From Rhizobium sp. (lineage in GTDB: Bacteria; Pseudomonadota; Alphaproteobacteria; Rhizobiales; Rhizobiaceae), in contig JAHHDR010000020.1 in the NCBI GenBank assembly GCA_019739215.1, positions 1-64,000 on the forward strand: a DNA stretch of 64,000 nucleotides, in the 5' to 3' direction. Both the position numbers and the translations under genes were made by a program. Below, one piece after another: positions 20,370 through 29,375 of the stretch (positions are counted from its first letter, which is position 1; each line of letters begins with the position of its first letter). Under the pieces are notes generated by a model. It was not told where the DNA came from. It was given only the letters and a program-made list of their open reading frames with translations, and did not search any database.

Positions 20370-20630
20370 TCAGCGCAGCCGCAGCCGGATCGGGTGGTTG
20401 CCGCGCGTGTTCACGACATGCAAGTGGAGAACCACGGCGGGTTGGCTGGAGCGCCAGGCGCGTGCACCATGACCAAGCAGCATCGCAACAAGATCGCGGG
20501 TCTTGGCCTGGGAGCGGGTAAGGCCCATGCCTGCCAGCTTGAGCGCGGCTTCATGGAGCGGGTGGAGTCCAGGGTTCTTGGCCTGGCTGGTCTTGTCTGC
20601 GGTTTCCGAAACGTTGCCGTTTTTGGCCAT
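20370..20630 (-). CDS. Small protein of unknown function
   Basis: 86 residues from MAKNGNVSETADKTSQAKNP. It has a polar N-terminal third, a helix (LHEAALKLAGMGLTRSQAKT) and a basic C-terminus ending HPIRLRLR. No signal peptide or membrane helix. I do not recognise a family. It is convergent with the DUF1489 gene (14 bases apart) and lies downstream of dacA on the same strand. An ATG 33 bases further upstream is also possible. Confidence 0.55.
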   Translation of the reverse strand: MAKNGNVSETADKTSQAKNPGLHPLHEAALKLAGMGLTRSQAKTRDLVAMLLGHGARAWRSSQPAVVLHLHVVNTRGNHPIRLRLR

Positions 20631-20733
20631 TGCCGTCCCCGTACAATCAACAAATCGAGGCATCAGTCGCGCCGTGGGCGCGTAGCATTCAGTCGATGGA
20701 CGGGCCCTGGAATGGGCCCGACCCTATTTCCGA

Positions 20734-22182
20734 TTACTGCAGGCTGGCCCAGCAGCCCATGCCCTTCTTCTTCAGCATGTTGCAGGCGCGGACAGCCTCG
20801 TCCTGGCCGGAAAAGCCTCCGAAGCGGGCGCGGAACAGCTGCTCTTCGCCCTTGACGTAGGAAACGGTGAAGGGGGTGGCGGAACGCAATACCTTTCCGC
20901 CCTTGTCCTGGGCCTTCTGGAGAAGGTCCATGGCCATTTCCTTCTCCGGGGCGGCGCCGACCTGGATGACCCAGCCGGAGACGTCAGAAGAGGTGGACGC
21001 GGTTGTGAGATTGTCGACGGCGGCGTCATCCCGGCGTGCCGGACGCACGGCGGCGACCTGCTCGCCAACGTCCTCTTGCGGCGTGGGGGTGATTTCAGCG
21101 CGCTTGGCCCGCGTGATCTTCACGGTCTTGGTGCGAACGACCGGGACGAGTGCCGGGTCGGCGGATGCCAGTTCCTCGGGCACGTAGCGAGCCTCCGGGA
21201 CCGGGCCGTCGTTCGGCAATTCGAGCATCCGGCTCACTTCCGTGTCACTCTCGGGTGCCACATAGGCGGTTTCGAGCGGCTTCCTGGCGGGCTTGACCAG
21301 TGCGATGAGGTCGTTCGCCGACTTCTTGCGCGTCGCCTTGGGTAGATATGCTTCGACGAGCTTGCGCATCTTGGCATCACGCGATCGACCGGTGGTGCCG
21401 CCCATGACGACAGCGACGATGGAGCGGCCGTCGAGTTGGGCCGAGGTCACGAGGTTGAAGCCGGAGGCGCGGGTGAAGCCGGTCTTGATGCCGTCGACGC
21501 CGCGAACATTGCCGACCAGACGGTTGTGGCTGCCAATCGTCTGGCGACCGAACTTGAACGAGCGCGTGGAGAAATAGTCGTAATATTGCGGGTAGTCGCG
21601 ACGCAGCGCGACGCCGAGGCGGGCCTGATCGCGCGCCGTGGTGACCTGGCGGGCGTCAGGGAGACCGTGCGCATTGTGATAGACGGTGCGATTCATGCCG
21701 AGCTGACGCGCCTTGGCGGTCATCAACTTGCCGAAACGCGCCTCGGTGCCGCCGAGAAATTCCGCGAAGGCGGTGGCGCAGTCATTCGCGGAGCGGGTCA
21801 CAAGTGCGTAGATGCCCTGTTCCACGGTGAAGGTGGTGCCTTTGCGCACGCCGAGCTTCGATGGCTGCTCTGCGGCGGCATTGGCCGAGACCGGAACGCG
21901 GGTGTTGAGCTTGATCCGGCCGGATTCGAGCGCTTCGAAGACCATGTAGAGCGTCATCATCTTGGTCAGCGATGCGGGATAGCGCAGGCCATCGGGATCC
22001 TCTGCGCTGAGGACCTTGCCGGCCTTGACGTCGATGACGATGCTTGAGGCACGCGCCTTCGCAACGACCTGGGCCGGGGCCATGGCGCTGATGCTTGCTG
22101 CGAGTGCGAGAGATCCCACGACTTTGAGGAACGATCGGGGCATGCCCTTGGTCAGGGCGGACACAAATTTGAACTTGGACAC
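20734..22182 (-). CDS. D-alanyl-D-alanine carboxypeptidase with SPOR domain
   Basis: 482 residues, DacA/PBP5-like. A signal sequence at about 18-42 is followed by the peptidase S11 domain with catalytic SLTK (Ser71, Lys74), SAN (131-133) and KTG (233-235). A proline- and charge-rich linker follows, and a C-terminal SPOR domain (SGWVIQVGAAPEKEMAMDLL ... LFRARFGGFSGQDEA) binds denuded septal glycan. It trims the terminal D-Ala of peptidoglycan pentapeptides; SPOR suggests action at the division site. A CGGGCCC hairpin (20701-20720) lies 14 bases past the stop, without a T-run. Confidence 0.93.
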   Translation of the reverse strand: MSKFKFVSALTKGMPRSFLKVVGSLALAASISAMAPAQVVAKARASSIVIDVKAGKVLSAEDPDGLRYPASLTKMMTLYMVFEALESGRIKLNTRVPVSANAAAEQPSKLGVRKGTTFTVEQGIYALVTRSANDCATAFAEFLGGTEARFGKLMTAKARQLGMNRTVYHNAHGLPDARQVTTARDQARLGVALRRDYPQYYDYFSTRSFKFGRQTIGSHNRLVGNVRGVDGIKTGFTRASGFNLVTSAQLDGRSIVAVVMGGTTGRSRDAKMRKLVEAYLPKATRKKSANDLIALVKPARKPLETAYVAPESDTEVSRMLELPNDGPVPEARYVPEELASADPALVPVVRTKTVKITRAKRAEITPTPQEDVGEQVAAVRPARRDDAAVDNLTTASTSSDVSGWVIQVGAAPEKEMAMDLLQKAQDKGGKVLRSATPFTVSYVKGEEQLFRARFGGFSGQDEAVRACNMLKKKGMGCWASLQ

Positions 22183-22390
22183 AATGCTACTCTTTGTTCT
22201 CGTTTCGAGACGCCGCTGGGAGGTACGGCGGGCTGGGAAAAATGTAGCGGGGTAGCGTTACCAATCTCTTTATGCTGAACAATGTCTTTCCGCATATCTG
22301 TGCAATTCCGATAAAATCCGACTTAGGGTTAATTGCGGCGCGGAATGTGTGTTCATTTTGCGGCACTCCGCCGCGCCAGGCTCGCCCGGT

Positions 22391-23116
22391 TCAGGGCGAC
22401 AGATGTCTTGCGGCGTGATCGCGGACGGCAAGATCGATTTGCCGCCACTGCGGCAGCAGCGCTGACGAGAAACGGTAGAGAAGCGTGAGGTCCCGGCCCA
22501 CCCGGACATCGCGCAGGCAATCCGCGGACGTCGCTGGCTGGGTTGCCTCGGGCAGCAGGCAGCGGACGGCATAGACGGTGCCGTCGGGCATGTCCGCCGT
22601 GAGCAACCGTTCGTCACCAAAGCCCGACTTGCGTGACAGGACATGAACGGCGAGCCCGGCCGGCCCCGGAGTTGGCTCGCCTGTGAAGAGCCTGGAATAA
22701 ATCGGTTCGACGCGTCCTGACATGTCGCGGGACATGACGCTCTGGGAAAATTCCGCGAAGATCAGGCGATCGGAACGACGCGGGTCGGAAAACAGTATCG
22801 CGTTTTCCCGGCTGTAGCCTTCGAGTTCCGGCCAGGACAAGAAGATGCTGACCTGCTCGGCCGGGCCGCTCCGTCTCTGGGTCTCGAAACGGATCACGTT
22901 GGCGGGCAGCGTGATGGTATCCTGACCTATGGTGATGTGATGCATTTCGCGCGACGGCGTATTGGCGCCAAGCACGAGTTCCTCCCCGAAATGCTTGCCG
23001 GCGACGCTCAGCCCGGACGCCAGAACGGCGAGCACGCCGATGACCATCGTGGTGCGAAGCAGCAGCCGGTTCGATACCAGCGCCGCGGGCGTTTCGTCAT
23101 CGGCCACGGATGTCAT
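22391..23116 (-). CDS. Membrane-anchored protein of unknown function
   Basis: 241 residues from MTSVADDETPAALVSN. A single N-terminal helix (TTMVIGVLAVLASGLSVAG) is followed by a periplasmic domain with ITIGQDTITLPANVIRFETQ and TVYAVRCLLPEATQPATSAD. Two cysteines in the C-terminal third could form a disulfide. No family recognised. Longer in-frame starts up to 23206 exist but add a segment without family character. It is transcribed away from the small membrane gene to its right. Confidence 0.7.
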   Translation of the reverse strand: MTSVADDETPAALVSNRLLLRTTMVIGVLAVLASGLSVAGKHFGEELVLGANTPSREMHHITIGQDTITLPANVIRFETQRRSGPAEQVSIFLSWPELEGYSRENAILFSDPRRSDRLIFAEFSQSVMSRDMSGRVEPIYSRLFTGEPTPGPAGLAVHVLSRKSGFGDERLLTADMPDGTVYAVRCLLPEATQPATSADCLRDVRVGRDLTLLYRFSSALLPQWRQIDLAVRDHAARHLSP

Positions 23117-23238
23117 GCCTGCCCCCTGAGATCGCCTGGCCGGAAGGATGGATGTGGATTCCTGTGCCAGACTGACGCAAAGAAGCCTGGCACGGTCCTT
23201 GCTCACGCAGGTGCAGTGAAACCGGATAGGGTTAATCC

Positions 23239-23559
23239 ATGGTTAACGGCGGCGAGATCTTCGTATGCATGATTGCAGGGCTGGCGATACCGCTGGCAAT
23301 GCTCGATGGGCTCAAGGCTCTTGCGCGCGGTCGGGTTCCGCACCAGCAGGCGGGTCTGCACCTCGAGCAGAGGCCTCTGGTGTGGCTCCTGGCCATCCTG
23401 CTGGGTCCCGGCCTGTTCGCGGACCGGATGCTTGCAGACTGGAGGGAAGGCCTGCTGTCGGTCGCGGACCGCGTCAATGCGCTGGTGATCACGCTCGGCT
23501 GGGCAACGATCTACGGCTATGTCGTCCTGGGATTGAGCAGAGCAATAGTGCCGAGCTAG
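23239..23559 (+). CDS. Small membrane protein of unknown function
   Basis: 106 residues with three hydrophobic segments (EIFVCMIAGLAIPLAMLDGL; PLVWLLAILLGPGLFADRML; VNALVITLGWATIYGYVVLG). No recognised domain. The ATG at 23239 follows TAGGGTTAATCC. The TAG at 23557-23559 runs into a short tandem repeat. It is convergent with the BTLCP gene. Confidence 0.7.
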   Translation: MVNGGEIFVCMIAGLAIPLAMLDGLKALARGRVPHQQAGLHLEQRPLVWLLAILLGPGLFADRMLADWREGLLSVADRVNALVITLGWATIYGYVVLGLSRAIVPS

Positions 23560-23601
23560 AAACTGGCGGGCGAGAAACTGGCGGGTTAAAAAACTGGCGG
23601 G
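23560..23601. repeat. Three copies of AAACTGGCGGG
   Basis: Exact 11-base copies start at 23560, 23575 and 23591 (15-16 base period), with variable purine/pyrimidine spacers. They occupy the gap between the stop of the small membrane gene and a leftward terminator. Each copy carries no stem of its own. Confidence 0.75.
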
Positions 23602-23603
23602 CT

Positions 23604-23637
23604 AAAAAATGCCGGTCCCGGGGGAAGCGGGACCGGC
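23604..23637 (-). terminator. Intrinsic terminator of the BTLCP gene
   Basis: On the minus strand a perfect 9-bp stem, GCCGGTCCC (23629-23637) with GGGACCGGC (23611-23619), is followed by ATTTTTT. It lies about 64 bases after the stop of the leftward transglutaminase-like gene. Confidence 0.75.
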
Positions 23638-23700
23638 AAGACGGGCTCGGCCGGGGACGGGGATTGCGGATTGGCCGGGCCCACTGGAGAGTTGGTCGCG

Positions 23701-24297
23701 TCAGTCGACGCTACCGACGATCGGCGTGCGATCATCTTCGATCTTCACCCACTGGGCAGCATGCTTCGGCGACTGCTGCTTGAGGTAGGTATATTCGGTG
23801 TCCGACCAGAGCAGCACCTTGTTGCGCATGTTGTCGAGCACGAAGTCGCCCCGGTCGGTGCGAACGACGAGGACGGCATGACCGTCACCGTTGGGCTGCA
23901 GAACCACCGTGATCAACAGGTTGGCGGGCGAGAACCCACGCTGGATCAGCATCTTCTGCTTGAGCAGCACGTAGTCCTCACAGTCGCCGACGGTGGTCGG
24001 CATCACCCATCGCTCCTCGACGCCGTAGATCTCCTGGTCGGTGAGCGGCTCGATCATGCTGTTGGCAGTGTAGTTCACCTTGAGCAACGTCTTCCATTTC
24101 GCTTCGGTAAGCGTCAGTGGGCCAGTGTCTCTGGTTGGCCCGCAACTTCTGGGGCTGGATTTGCAATAGTCATAGTGACCGATCGGCGGGTTTGTCTTGC
24201 CGAGCGTCAACATGTTTGCCGGCGCCGCTGTGGCAGGCATTTGCGTAGCAGCAACGATAACGGCGGCGAGCAGTCCCTTCAGGCAAGTCTTTGTCAT
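23701..24297 (-). CDS. Transglutaminase-like cysteine peptidase (BTLCP), exported
   Basis: 198 residues with a clear signal peptide (MTKTCLKGLLAAVIVAATQM, cleavage after ATAA). The triad is visible as Cys in VGDCEDYVLLKQK, His in DGHAVLVVRTDRGD and Asp in FVLDNMRNKV, as in bacterial transglutaminase-like cysteine proteinases. In pseudomonads the related LapG cleaves a surface adhesin under c-di-GMP control, but stand-alone rhizobial members are not tied to that. A PilZ gene is nearby, so a link is possible but not shown. Confidence 0.85.
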   Translation of the reverse strand: MTKTCLKGLLAAVIVAATQMPATAAPANMLTLGKTNPPIGHYDYCKSSPRSCGPTRDTGPLTLTEAKWKTLLKVNYTANSMIEPLTDQEIYGVEERWVMPTTVGDCEDYVLLKQKMLIQRGFSPANLLITVVLQPNGDGHAVLVVRTDRGDFVLDNMRNKVLLWSDTEYTYLKQQSPKHAAQWVKIEDDRTPIVGSVD

Positions 24298-24830
24298 TGG
24301 TTGTTTCCCCGTTGTGAGGAAACAATGGCACAGGGATTTTTACGTGCTCCAAAATTGGATAGTACAAATAAGTATTGTTTTGAATATTATAAGACTAAAA
24401 TTGAAAATTGATTTGATTTGATTTAAGTTATATTTTGTGTAGACTTTTAGGATGATTTGATTAAACGTTTAGGAGAGCGCGCGGCAGCCCGGCTTTGCGA
24501 TGTCGCTCGATGCACGCCAACTGACTGGAAATATTTGTTTTTTGGATTTTCGGGGGGCGTTCGGGCGGCTTGGACTGGCTATCCGGATGCACACCGCTCG
24601 ATCTGGCGCGGGGCTTGTTCAATGCCGCGCGAACCTGCTGGAGTTGCCGGTTGCCGGGAATCGGCGTCGGCGACTCGTGAGGAGCGACCAGAATAGGTGG
24701 CGAAAAAAGGGCGGAAAACGCCTTAAGTACGGCAAACTATGGTGAAGGAATCGTTTCGGCGGTCAATACCGCAACAGGAGAGCGCGGTGATGCGGCTGAA
24801 GGCCCTTGGCCGTTCATGCCCGGCGTTGGC
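24298..24830. other. 533-base gap, AT-rich in its right-flank half
   Basis: From about 24340 to 24500 the sequence is strongly AT-rich (TTGATTTGATTTGATTTAAG and similar), in contrast to the surroundings, and probably includes the BTLCP promoter. The rest is GC-rich without a convincing gene: an 81-codon frame at 24500-24745 has no family likeness and implausible composition. No repeats or RNA gene seen. Confidence 0.5.
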
Positions 24831-25445
24831 TCACATCAGCAGTTGAAGGCCTTCTCTGGATAAAACGTTGGCGAATTCGATCGCCACGCCTTCCTGGAAA
24901 TGCCGCACGACGCGTCCGCGCATGTTGCCGAGGCGAACGGGGGTGCCCAGTGCCGGCCGAACGTCGATTTCGACAGCCGCTCCGGACATCGACAGGTCGA
25001 GTATCCGGCAGGGATAGGCACGACCATCGTCAAGGTTCAGCTCGGCGCGCGTGTTCTGGGGCGTGAGGCGTTCGTGCCGGCGATCTTCCGGCAGGTTGAA
25101 CTTGTGCTTGTTGGCCAGCCATGTCAGCTGTGCAGCCAGCTTCTCGCGTTTGCGATCGGTGACATGCAGCTTGCAGACAAAGCCGTGGTCGACATGCCTG
25201 ACCACAGTGCATTCCAGCCGCCCGATATGGTCGACATAGGCCACGAGGCGATCACCCAGTTGGGGGAATGCCGTGCACTGGAACGCGACGTCGCCGGACG
25301 ACATATCGGTCGCCCTGCAGTCATATTCGGCCTGACTGCTCATGAACATGAGGCGGCCATTGAGGTTGACGGCAACGCGCTGCGTGGCGGCATCACTCAC
25401 ATTGATGCGGGGCGACGCCGGTGATGCGCTCGAATATGCCGACAT
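24831..25445 (-). CDS. PilZ-domain protein, probably two PilZ domains
   Basis: 204 residues. The second half is a canonical c-di-GMP-binding PilZ domain with RRHERL (RxxxR) and DLSMSGAAVEI (DxSxxG) at about residues 122-165. The first half (QRVAVNLNGRLMF, ATDMSSGDVAFQC, GDRLVAYVDHIGRLE) looks like a divergent PilZ domain that lacks a clear RxxxR. Tandem PilZ proteins of this sort are common in Rhizobiales and act in motility or exopolysaccharide control. It has its own promoter region on the right. Confidence 0.85.
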   Translation of the reverse strand: MSAYSSASPASPRINVSDAATQRVAVNLNGRLMFMSSQAEYDCRATDMSSGDVAFQCTAFPQLGDRLVAYVDHIGRLECTVVRHVDHGFVCKLHVTDRKREKLAAQLTWLANKHKFNLPEDRRHERLTPQNTRAELNLDDGRAYPCRILDLSMSGAAVEIDVRPALGTPVRLGNMRGRVVRHFQEGVAIEFANVLSREGLQLLM

Positions 25446-25552
25446 GCTTGATCAATCCATTTCTGCTTTATGCACAAAAGGATAGGCCGCCGAGGTTAAT
25501 GAGTGGTTTAATTTGCGTGGAGACCTGCGCTGTCGCCTCCACTGATTTCCCG

Positions 25553-27610
25553 TCAAATATCAAGATTTTCGGCGAAGGCGGCACGTTCCTGGATGAAACG
25601 AAAGCGCGCCTCCGGCTTGGTGCCCATCAGCCCGTCGACCGCCTCGCGCGTGCCTTCGAAATCCACCTCGTCGATATCGACCCGCAACAGAGTGCGGGAA
25701 GCCGGATCCATCGTGGTTTCCTTGAGCTGATGGGTCGACATCTCGCCAAGGCCCTTGAAACGGCCGATCTCGATCTTGGCCCGCCCGGTGAATTCGGTCT
25801 TCATCAGGTCGAGCCTGTGGGCATCGTCGCGGGCATAGAGGGTCTTTGAGCCCTGGGTGATGCGGTAGAGCGGCGGAACCGCCAGGAAAAGATGGCCCTT
25901 GCGCACCATTTCGGGCATTTCCTGGTAGAAGAAGGTGATGAGCAGCGAGGCGATATGGGCGCCGTCGACGTCGGCGTCGGTCATGATAACCACGCGTTCG
26001 TAGCGCAGATCCTCCTCGCGGTACTTGCTGCGCGTGCCGCAGCCCAGCGCCTGGATCAGGTCGGAGATCTGCTGGTTGGCGCTTAGCTTCTCGCGGCCAG
26101 CGGAGGCGACGTTGAGGATCTTTCCGCGCAACGGCAGAATCGCCTGGTTGGCGCGGTTGCGCGCCTGCTTGGCGGTGCCGCCGGCCGAGTCGCCTTCGAC
26201 GATGAAGAGTTCGGCGCCGGCAGCGGAGTTCTGCGAGCAGTCAGCCAGCTTGCCGGGCAGGCGAAGCTTGCGTACCGCGGACTTGCGGTTGACTTCCTTT
26301 TCCTTGCGCCGCCGCATCCGTTCATCGGAGCGCTCGATCACCCATTCGAGAAGCTTGTCGGCCTCATTCGGATTGTCGGCGAGATAGTGGTCGAACGGGT
26401 CGCGGATGACGTTTTCGACGATGCGCTGGGCCTCGACGGTGGCGAGCCGATCCTTGGTCTGGCCGACGAATTCCGGTTCGCGGATGAAGACCGAGAGCAT
26501 GCCGGCCGCCGAGATCATCACGTCATCGGTGGTGATATTGGCCGCGCGCTTGTTGCCGGTGAGATCGGCATACGCCTTGAGGCCCTTCGTCAGCGCAATG
26601 CGGAAGCCGGCTTCGTGGGTGCCGCCCTCCGGGGTCGGGATGGTGTTGCAATAGGAGTGCAGCATCATGTCGCCGCCGTGCCAGGTCATCGCCCATTCGA
26701 CCGAGCCGTGGCCGATGCGCTCGGTCTTGCCGGCGAAGATCTCGCGGGTGACGGTGAAATCCTTGCCGATCTGGGCTGCGAGATAGTCCTTCAGGCCGCC
26801 GGGGAAGTGGAAGACCGCCTTGTCCGGCGTCTCGGTGCCTTCAACCAGGGACGGATCGCAACTCCAGCGAATCTCGACCCCGCCGAACAGATAGGCCTTG
26901 GATCGCGACATGCGAAAAATGCGGCCCGGATCGAATTTCGCGTGGGCGCCGAAAATCTGCGGATCGGGGTGGAATCGAACCCGCGTGCCGCGCCGATTGT
27001 GGATCTCGCCAAGCTCTTCCAGCGGGCCGAGCGGGATGCCGCGCGAGAAACGCTGGCGATAAAGGCGACGATTGCGCGCAACCTCGACCTCGACCGAGTC
27101 CGACAATGCATTTACGACTGAAACGCCGACGCCGTGCAGGCCGCCGGAGGTCTCATAGGCCTTGCCGTCGAACTTGCCGCCGGCGTGGAGCTTGGTCATG
27201 ATGACTTCGAGCGTGGACTTGCCGGGAACCTGCGGATGGTTCTCCACCGGAATGCCGCGGCCATTGTCAGACACCGTCAGGAAGCCTTCCGCATCGAGGC
27301 TGACCTCGATGAAATCGGCATGGCCCGCCACTGCCTCGTCCATCGAGTTGTCGATGACTTCGGCGAAGAGATGGTGAAGCGCCTTCTCGTCCGTGCCGCC
27401 GATATACATGCCTGGCCGCATGCGTACCGGTTCGAGGCCTTCGAGAACCCGGATCGAATTCGCGCCGTAATCGTCCGTTCCCTTGGCCGACGTAGATTGG
27501 GCCGGTGTGGATTGGGCCGGACGTGTCGCGGTCTTCGGAGGAACGGCAGCCTTCGGCTCGGGCTTCGGGCTCTCGGGAATGTCATCGAAAAGGTTCAGGG
27601 CCTGGCTCAT
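25553..27610 (-). CDS. parE: DNA topoisomerase IV subunit B
   Basis: 685 residues from MSQALNLFDDIPES. A Pro/Ala/Thr-rich linker of about 35 residues precedes the GHKL ATPase (EVIDNSMDEAVAG, VSDNGRGIPVE, TSGGLHGVGVSVVNAL). The transducer and TOPRIM domain (LFIVEGDSAGGTAKQAR, MTDADVDGAHIASLL) follow, then EIGRFKGLGEMSTHQLKETT. The compact length without the gyrase-type TOPRIM insertion points to ParE rather than GyrB. It decatenates chromosomes with ParC. The frame is fully intact. Confidence 0.93.
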   Translation of the reverse strand: MSQALNLFDDIPESPKPEPKAAVPPKTATRPAQSTPAQSTSAKGTDDYGANSIRVLEGLEPVRMRPGMYIGGTDEKALHHLFAEVIDNSMDEAVAGHADFIEVSLDAEGFLTVSDNGRGIPVENHPQVPGKSTLEVIMTKLHAGGKFDGKAYETSGGLHGVGVSVVNALSDSVEVEVARNRRLYRQRFSRGIPLGPLEELGEIHNRRGTRVRFHPDPQIFGAHAKFDPGRIFRMSRSKAYLFGGVEIRWSCDPSLVEGTETPDKAVFHFPGGLKDYLAAQIGKDFTVTREIFAGKTERIGHGSVEWAMTWHGGDMMLHSYCNTIPTPEGGTHEAGFRIALTKGLKAYADLTGNKRAANITTDDVMISAAGMLSVFIREPEFVGQTKDRLATVEAQRIVENVIRDPFDHYLADNPNEADKLLEWVIERSDERMRRRKEKEVNRKSAVRKLRLPGKLADCSQNSAAGAELFIVEGDSAGGTAKQARNRANQAILPLRGKILNVASAGREKLSANQQISDLIQALGCGTRSKYREEDLRYERVVIMTDADVDGAHIASLLITFFYQEMPEMVRKGHLFLAVPPLYRITQGSKTLYARDDAHRLDLMKTEFTGRAKIEIGRFKGLGEMSTHQLKETTMDPASRTLLRVDIDEVDFEGTREAVDGLMGTKPEARFRFIQERAAFAENLDI

Positions 27611-27747
27611 ATGTGCAATAGCGTTTCCAACGTCGCGAATCACGCGTGGTTTCTTGTTAGCGCGATCATACGCGAACATATAGAGAATGGCGCGGGCATC
27701 ACCGGCATGGCAAGATGCGCGCGGGATCAAGCAAGCCCGGAGGGATG

Positions 27748-28626
27748 ATGTCCACAGAACGTTTGGCCTACCGGTTCCTGTTCATGGCGATAGCGGCACT
27801 GCTGGCAGGCGCGCAGCCAAGTATCGCGACGGAAATCGGCAGTTTCAAGGACGATCTCTTTGCCTATCCCGGGATTCTGGAACAGGCGGACGGCGGGGCA
27901 TTCCTTAAGATCGACTACGACAAGATGCGCGATATCCACAAGCGCGACGAGGACCCGGAGCGGCGCGTGAGGGGGAAATACGTATCAACCGGCGTCCGCT
28001 GGTACCAGGACTTCGAGACGATCGAGGCGGACGGACGATCCGTCGACGTTTTCAAGGTGGGCAAACTCCGGGGCGCGCGATTTGCCGTGATATTCGTCCA
28101 TGGCCGCGGCGGAGATCGCAAGCTCGGCGCCAACGACTATTCCTTCGGCGGCAATTTCAACCGCCTCAAGAACCTGGCCTATAAGAACAACGGCGTCTAT
28201 TTCGCACCGTCCGCCCGCGACTTCGACGACCAGGGCGCGGCCGACATCAGTGCGCTTGTCAGGCACGTCAGGGCGGCGGCTCCAAATGCGAAAATCGTGC
28301 TGACCTGCGCATCGATGGGCAATTTCATCTGCTGGAAGATTGCAGGCGACGGTCCGCTGTCCGGCATGCTGTCAGGCATGATGATCCTGGGCGGGCCTGC
28401 CGATCCTTCCTTTCTCAAGAGCCCCGCCTATGCGGCGAGGCTGCCGATGTTCTTCAGCCACGGGTCCGACGATACTGTCTATCCCTGGAAGGACCAACAT
28501 GCGCTCTACAAGCGCCTGGTCAGGGACAAATATCCCGCGCGGTTCGTGCTGTTCCAGACCGGCTCCCACGGCACGCCAATCCGGATGACGGACTGGCGTG
28601 AAACGCTGAACTGGTTCCTCCGCTAA
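27748..28626 (+). CDS. Exported alpha/beta-hydrolase-fold protein
   Basis: About 292 residues with a signal peptide (FLFMAIAALLAGAQPSIATE). The fold is suggested by AVIFVHGRGGDRK (oxyanion HG motif), nucleophile-elbow-like LTCASMGNFICWK and FFSHGSDDTVYPWKD (acid region), then GSHGTPIRM for the His. The elbow reads C-A-S-M-G, so Ser in xASMG is the likely nucleophile. Substrate unknown. Two ATGs are adjacent; 27748 is better spaced from GGAGG. Confidence 0.75.
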   Translation: MSTERLAYRFLFMAIAALLAGAQPSIATEIGSFKDDLFAYPGILEQADGGAFLKIDYDKMRDIHKRDEDPERRVRGKYVSTGVRWYQDFETIEADGRSVDVFKVGKLRGARFAVIFVHGRGGDRKLGANDYSFGGNFNRLKNLAYKNNGVYFAPSARDFDDQGAADISALVRHVRAAAPNAKIVLTCASMGNFICWKIAGDGPLSGMLSGMMILGGPADPSFLKSPAYAARLPMFFSHGSDDTVYPWKDQHALYKRLVRDKYPARFVLFQTGSHGTPIRMTDWRETLNWFLR

Positions 28627-28630
28627 CCGG

Positions 28631-29368
28631 TCAGCCGGAGCGCAGCAGCGACTTCGTGGAGTCGACGGCAACGGATATCTGCTGGTAATGGGCGTAGCGG
28701 CGTTCGGAATTCTCCGCCGAACGCAGCAGTTGCGTCGCCGCTTCCTCGACGACGGCATTGGCTCTTGCCATGGCGCGGGGCAGGGATGCCCGCTTCACCG
28801 CCTTGTAGCTGCGGCGCGTGCGAAAGCGCGGATTGGCGTTGCGCCCCGCTTCCAGGCGCGGCGCCCGACGGTCCTCATAGGTCGCGACGATTTCGGCGAG
28901 CTGGCGGCTCGCACGCCGCAATATCCGCTTGGCATCGCGGTTCTCCGGCCGGTTGGACATTCTCGAGACCACCTGGTCGATGCCCTGGCGCAGGCAATCG
29001 ATGCGGTATTCCTCGTCATAGCGCCGGCATTCGCGGCGGATCGAAAGCAGGTCCTGGACGATGCGTTCGGTGTCGAGGCGTTCGTTGCGGGTATGCCGGT
29101 CCGGGCGGTCCAGGCCGCTGCGGTTATTGTCGCGTCCGCCGTTGTTGCCGCCATTGTTGCCGGTATCCGGATCGGGGTCGGGATCCGGGTCGGGATCACC
29201 CGGATCGACCGACTGGATCCTCATGAGCAGTGCGGATACCGTGGCGTCGTCGAGGGCAGGGCGCGGCGCCGGGATGCCGGCATAGACGGGCGTTGCCCCG
29301 GAAAGAGCAACGCTGAGCGCGAGCAATGCCCGCGGCAGTATTTTTGCGTCCAGGCTGTGCCCCATCAT
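28631..29368 (-). CDS. Exported protein with Asp-Pro repeat linker, unknown function
   Basis: About 245 residues. A signal peptide (ILPRALLALSVALSGATPVYA) is followed by a low-complexity segment, GDPDPDPDPDPD then GNNGGNNGG. A basic helical domain with several Arg-rich helices follows (IVQDLLSIRRECRRYDEEYR, DAKRILRRASRQLAEIVATY). The start lies seven bases after the stop of the upstream caspase-like gene on the same strand, so the pair is almost certainly one operon. I do not recognise the domain; a DxDxD tract could bind calcium or be a flexible spacer. Confidence 0.75.
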   Translation of the reverse strand: MMGHSLDAKILPRALLALSVALSGATPVYAGIPAPRPALDDATVSALLMRIQSVDPGDPDPDPDPDPDTGNNGGNNGGRDNNRSGLDRPDRHTRNERLDTERIVQDLLSIRRECRRYDEEYRIDCLRQGIDQVVSRMSNRPENRDAKRILRRASRQLAEIVATYEDRRAPRLEAGRNANPRFRTRRSYKAVKRASLPRAMARANAVVEEAATQLLRSAENSERRYAHYQQISVAVDSTKSLLRSG

Positions 29369-29375
29369 TCTCTCC

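Noticed and set aside
20701-20720. CGGGCCC hairpin after dacA as an intrinsic terminator
   Set aside because: No T-run on the transcribed strand; noted only in the dacA entry.
24500-24745. 81-codon frame in the BTLCP-PilZ gap
   Set aside because: No ribosome site, no family, Arg/Gly-rich shadow-like composition.
29150-29215. Short GGATCGGG-type repeats that could suggest a CRISPR-like array
   Set aside because: They encode the in-frame Asp-Pro repeat of an exported protein; units are 6 bases with no spacers.
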